From: Henriciella sp.
Lineage (GTDB): Bacteria; Pseudomonadota; Alphaproteobacteria; Caulobacterales; Hyphomonadaceae
Assembly (NCBI RefSeq): GCF_029937755.1
Contig: NZ_JAPYPG010000003.1
Location: 248,001-312,000 of the forward strand
Direction: 5' to 3'
Length of the DNA stretch: 64,000 bases
Part shown: in pieces, positions 60,098 to 64,000 of the stretch
How the letters are laid out: every line of letters begins with the position of its first letter
Numbering within the stretch: position 1 is the stretch's first letter
Notes under the pieces: generated by a model
Seen by the model: only the letters and a program-made list of their open reading frames with translations
Databases searched by the model: none
Told to the model about the DNA's origin: nothing
Program-made: the position numbers and the translations under genes

Positions 60098-61113
60098 TCA
60101 GGCTCCGATACCTTCACCACAAGCTTGCCGAGATTTTTGCCCGTAAACAGCCGCTCCAGCGAAGCTGGCGCATTCTCCAGCCCTTCGACCACATCTGTCT
60201 CGAAACGGATCTTGCCTTCCATGAGCCATTGCCCCATGGCCTGCATGCCTTCCGGGAAGCGGTCGATATAGTCGGTCACGATATAGCCCTTGAGCGTGAC
60301 ATGCCGCATCAGCAGCATCGAGAAGTTGTATGGCCCGGGGACCGGCTCGGTCGCATTGTAGGATGAAATCAGGCCGCATAGCGGCATGCGGGCAAAATCG
60401 TTCAGTTTTGTGAGGATCGTATCCATGATCTCGCCGCCGACATTCTCGAAGTTGATGTCGATGCCATCCGGGCAATGCCGGTCCAGCGCCGCGCCGACAT
60501 CTTCCTTCTTGTAATTAATCGCTGCATCGAACCCGGCGGTTTCGGTCAGCCAATTGCATTTCTCATCCGACCCGGCGATCCCGACGACGCGGCAGCCCTG
60601 GATCTTGGCGATCTGGCCAACCATGGATCCGACCGCCCCGGCAGCGGCGGAGACCACCATCGTCTCGCCCGGCTTTGGCTTGCCGATATCCATCAGGCCG
60701 AAATAGGCGGTCATGCCGGTCATGCCGAGCGGCCCCATGAACGCCGTCAGCGGCACGCCGGGCAATTGCGGAAGCTTGTTCACCTCCTCGCCCTTCTTGA
60801 CCAGATAGAGCGCCCACTGGCCAAGCCCGGTGTTCACGATGTCACCGCGCTCCAGGCCGTCGAACCGGCTGTCCTCGACGATGGCGATGCCACCGCCGCG
60901 CATCGGCTCACCAATCTGGACCGGCGGCATGTACTGGTCACGATCCGACATCCAGATCCGGTTTGTCGGGTCAAGCGAAAGAAAGAGCGTCCGGATCAGC
61001 ACTTCGCCCTCTTCCAGGGCCCGTACCGGTTCCTCGACGAGTTCGAGATCGCCCTCGCTGACATCGCCCACCGGACGGTTGCGAAGTTTCCAGACCTTGT
61101 TTGTCTTTTCCAT
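60094..61113 (-). CDS. NADP-dependent MDR-family oxidoreductase (PTGR-like)
   Basis: Start refined to 61113; MVVSAAAGAVGSMVGQIAKIQGCRVVGIAGSDEKC; NFENVGGEIMDTIL. Confidence 0.93.
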   Translation of the reverse strand: MEKTNKVWKLRNRPVGDVSEGDLELVEEPVRALEEGEVLIRTLFLSLDPTNRIWMSDRDQYMPPVQIGEPMRGGGIAIVEDSRFDGLERGDIVNTGLGQWALYLVKKGEEVNKLPQLPGVPLTAFMGPLGMTGMTAYFGLMDIGKPKPGETMVVSAAAGAVGSMVGQIAKIQGCRVVGIAGSDEKCNWLTETAGFDAAINYKKEDVGAALDRHCPDGIDINFENVGGEIMDTILTKLNDFARMPLCGLISSYNATEPVPGPYNFSMLLMRHVTLKGYIVTDYIDRFPEGMQAMGQWLMEGKIRFETDVVEGLENAPASLERLFTGKNLGKLVVKVSEPE

Positions 61114-61400
61114 GTTGCTGTCCTCCCTGACGGCTATCGCAGCCACCTTAGGGAAGGCGGGCGGGTGTGGCGAGCCATGACGCCGGGTTCGCTGGTCATG
61201 CCGCCGGTGCAGGCGTTGGTATATTGGGGAAATGTAATGAAACCGGAAGGAACAAACGCCGCGCCCACACACTGTTAGGGGGACATGTCCAAGAACGGAT
61301 ATGTTTCCAATCCCAGGAACCAGCAGAATGCCGGCTTCCCGGGAACCTCCTCCCCATCCCCGATTGGACGGGGCGCCAACCCTTCCGGGTGGCGTCCCGT

Positions 61401-62321
61401 CTAATTTTGTCGGCCTGTCACTGCCTCGATGGGAATATCGTAGTGGCGCGCGCAAAACTGGCAGTCGACCTTCAGCGTCCCATCAGGCTCGACCATGTCA
61501 TGCAGCGACTCGTCAGCCATGCCGGAGAGGGTCTTCCGGAGCCGATCTTCACTGCAGGTGCACCGGTCGATCAGAAGCTGTGGCGCTTCCATGCGCACGC
61601 CGCCCTCATGGAAGAGACGGTAGAGAAGGTCGGGCGCTGCGATCTCCTCGGAAATCAGTTCTTCCGGCGTCAGCGTATTGAACAGGGCCTGAGCCTCCAG
61701 CCAGCCATCTTCCGTGTCACCGCGCGCATCGTCACCGGCAATCTTCTGCACCATCATGCCGCCGCCATGCCATTCCCCGGCCTGATCGCGTTTCACGGAC
61801 ATGGCAAGGCAGGTCTCGATCTGCTCGGACTGATGGAAGTAATCCTCGGCGCACTCCTGCAGCGAGCCTTTCGCCAGCGGGACGATCCCCTGATAAGGCT
61901 GCATACCAGGCTTGTCGTGTACAATGATGAGCCCGAGACGCCCCATCGGACCGAAGAGCTGCGGCATGTGGGGTTTCAGGCCCTTGTTGACCTTTTCCAG
62001 ATAGGCCCAGCGCTCCTGCTCGAAGCGGGAATAGGCCCGCACGCTGCCATCCTTGTGATACTCGCCAACCAGCATGGAAACCGGACCGTCGCCTTCGGCC
62101 TGCGTCATGACGCGGCCCTCGAACTTCATGCCCGACCCGACAAGTGTGGCGAGGAGCAGCGCCTCACCAAGGATCTCGCCGAGGTGATCGGGATAGGCGT
62201 GGCGCTGGAGAATCGGTGAGAGGGTCTTGCTTCCCATGCGCACGACCCGCCCGGCCACCGGCAGCGTTTCGGAGGAGAAGCTGGCAACATAATCTTCTGG
62301 ATGCGAGGAGAGGGCACTCAA
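61401..62321 (-). CDS. hslO: Hsp33 family redox-regulated chaperone
   Basis: C-terminal CTCSEDRLRKTL...DCQFCARHYDI zinc/redox motif (CxC...CxxC). Confidence 0.95.
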   Translation of the reverse strand: MSALSSHPEDYVASFSSETLPVAGRVVRMGSKTLSPILQRHAYPDHLGEILGEALLLATLVGSGMKFEGRVMTQAEGDGPVSMLVGEYHKDGSVRAYSRFEQERWAYLEKVNKGLKPHMPQLFGPMGRLGLIIVHDKPGMQPYQGIVPLAKGSLQECAEDYFHQSEQIETCLAMSVKRDQAGEWHGGGMMVQKIAGDDARGDTEDGWLEAQALFNTLTPEELISEEIAAPDLLYRLFHEGGVRMEAPQLLIDRCTCSEDRLRKTLSGMADESLHDMVEPDGTLKVDCQFCARHYDIPIEAVTGRQN

Positions 62322-62568
62322 AACAGGATTTCCCTTGTTTCAATTCGCGGCACATGTGGCGGCACGCCCCCTGCGGGGCAAGAACGAGCCTGCAAAATCG
62401 CGCAGCGGCCCCGTCCGACACAGCCGGGGAATCAAGCCAGAACTGTTGGAGGCATTACGATTGATGAAATCTGATCTATCGCTGTAAGGGGACTTTAAGC
62501 GAAGTGTTCTATGGCTAAGCCTGACCTAATCGGGAACCGGGCTTTTGCTGCACAAACTGCAATCATTC

Positions 62569-64000
62569 ATGCAGATCAAAGACGACGAGCGTGAGCTTAA
62601 CCGGGCACGCTATCGTGCCCTCAGCCAACAGCTTCCGTTGATGTACGGCATCATCACCATCAACACGCTTGCCGTCGCCTACACCCATATCGAAATTGCG
62701 CCCCTCTTCCTGACCTTGCTGGCCCCCGTCTTGCTGCTCGTTTTCGCGCTGGCCCGGACCGTCAAATATGTCGTTGGCCGTCAACGCCTCCTCAGCGACG
62801 AGCAGATCGCCAAAAGCTTGCGGAATACGATCAAGCTGGTCATTCCGCTATCAGCTATATTCACCTTATGGGGCCTGTCTTTCTACCAGTATGGCGACGC
62901 CCATCAGCACGCGCAGATCGTCTTCTTCATCGGCGTCACGACAATCGTCAGCGCCTTCTGCCTCATGCACCTGCGCCAGGCGGCCATGCTGCACCTGTTC
63001 ATCGTGTCCATCGCGACCTGTACTTTCCTGCTGACCTTTGGCGAACCTGTCCTGACGGCCATCGCGCTGAACCTTGGCGTGGTAACACCGGTTTTCGCGA
63101 CGCTTCTCCTGCAGTCGGAGAAGGACTTCGCCCGGATGATCCTCCAGAAGCGCCAACAACGCCAGCAGCACAGCAAGCTGCGCGCCCTCAATGAGGAAAA
63201 CAAGCGCCTTGCCAATACTGACAGTCTGACCGGGCTGGCCAACCGCCGCCAGTTCCTTGCTGAAATCGACGAATGCGTCAGCCGGCATGGCAAGCTCGGC
63301 AGTGAATTCGTGGTCGCCCTGCTGGATCTTGATGGCTTCAAGCCGATCAATGACGTTTTCGGACATCCTGCTGGCGATCAGGTCCTGGTCGATACGGCAG
63401 CGCGACTTCAGAAGCGTTTCAGCCACCTTCCCGTCCTGATTGCCCGTCTCGGCGGTGATGAGTTCGGCCTTCTCTTCCGTGATCCCGGAAACGACGAAGA
63501 AGTCATGACGCTTGCCCGGTCGGCCTGCGACGCTTTCCGTGATGCGTTCCGCTTCGAGGAAGGGGCCGCCAATCTCAGCGCCACCATCGGCATGGCCCGC
63601 TTCCCGGCCGCCGCCAACTCCCGCAGCCTGCTCTTCGATCGCGCCGACTATGCGCTGTATTACGCCAAGCAGAATGCGAAGTCGGAACCGGTTTTCTTCT
63701 CGCACGACCATGAGCGGCTCATCTTCGCCAACAGTGCCCTGGAACAGGCCCTGCGCCATGCCGACCTCGAAAAGGAAATGACGGTCGAGTTCCAGCCCGT
63801 GCTTGATCTCGAATATGGTAGCACGAAGGGCCTCGAGGCTCTGGCGCGCTGGTACTGCCCGACGCTCGGACGCATCCGGCCTGACCTCTTTATCAAGGCG
63901 GCGGAGAATATCGGCATGATGGGCCGGCTGACGGAAGTCCTGTTCACCAAGGCTCTCAAGGAAGCACGCAACTGGCCGGGAGACCTGACGCTCAGTTTCA
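62569..64000 (+). CDS. Membrane-anchored GGDEF-EAL protein, 3' end outside window
   Basis: Open frame to the window edge; LTGLANRRQF..RLGGDEFGLLF GGDEF; EFQPVLDLEYGSTKGLEALARW start of EAL. In-frame TTG at 62545 is an alternative start. Confidence 0.93.
   Translation, partial: MQIKDDERELNRARYRALSQQLPLMYGIITINTLAVAYTHIEIAPLFLTLLAPVLLLVFALARTVKYVVGRQRLLSDEQIAKSLRNTIKLVIPLSAIFTLWGLSFYQYGDAHQHAQIVFFIGVTTIVSAFCLMHLRQAAMLHLFIVSIATCTFLLTFGEPVLTAIALNLGVVTPVFATLLLQSEKDFARMILQKRQQRQQHSKLRALNEENKRLANTDSLTGLANRRQFLAEIDECVSRHGKLGSEFVVALLDLDGFKPINDVFGHPAGDQVLVDTAARLQKRFSHLPVLIARLGGDEFGLLFRDPGNDEEVMTLARSACDAFRDAFRFEEGAANLSATIGMARFPAAANSRSLLFDRADYALYYAKQNAKSEPVFFSHDHERLIFANSALEQALRHADLEKEMTVEFQPVLDLEYGSTKGLEALARWYCPTLGRIRPDLFIKAAENIGMMGRLTEVLFTKALKEARNWPGDLTLSF

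Noticed and set aside
61281-61290. 10-bp palindrome GGACATGTCC upstream of the MDR oxidoreductase gene
   Set aside because: Short and 170 nt from the start codon; chance occurrence likely without conservation data.

Overview
A 64-kb chromosomal window from a GC-rich alphaproteobacterium. Gene content and order look Hyphomonadaceae/Caulobacterales-like; this is inferred from synteny, not computed. Most of it is core metabolism and regulation: a murA-DUF2948-hisD-UPF0262...infA-maf block, tRNA-Thr(GGT), a TonB-dependent receptor with an S9 peptidase, an oxidoreductase-rich segment with a LuxR solo, pdxJ, mutAB, an ECF sigma/Spy-like/EF-hand operon, glnE, two two-component systems, degP, ccmIEFH, dnaJ-like, hslO and a truncated GGDEF-EAL gene. 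I found no CRISPR array, rRNA or IS element. The most unusual feature is a single 1364-codon ORF (54714..58808, minus). It fuses the N-terminal ATPase part of a gene-transfer-agent (GTA)/phage large terminase in frame to a GTA gp15-like TIM-barrel tail protein, as if the whole middle of a GTA cluster had been deleted. An orphan lysis-like pair lies at 15.7-16.6 kb. Other candidates are a structured pdxJ leader (16-bp perfect inverted repeat over the start codon plus a 15-codon uORF), a Fur-box-like palindrome in front of a small orphan gene followed by a CCGGACT repeat/hairpin cluster, a canonical EcfG-type promoter before a secreted OB-fold-like protein, and a strong hairpin just before the TonB receptor start.
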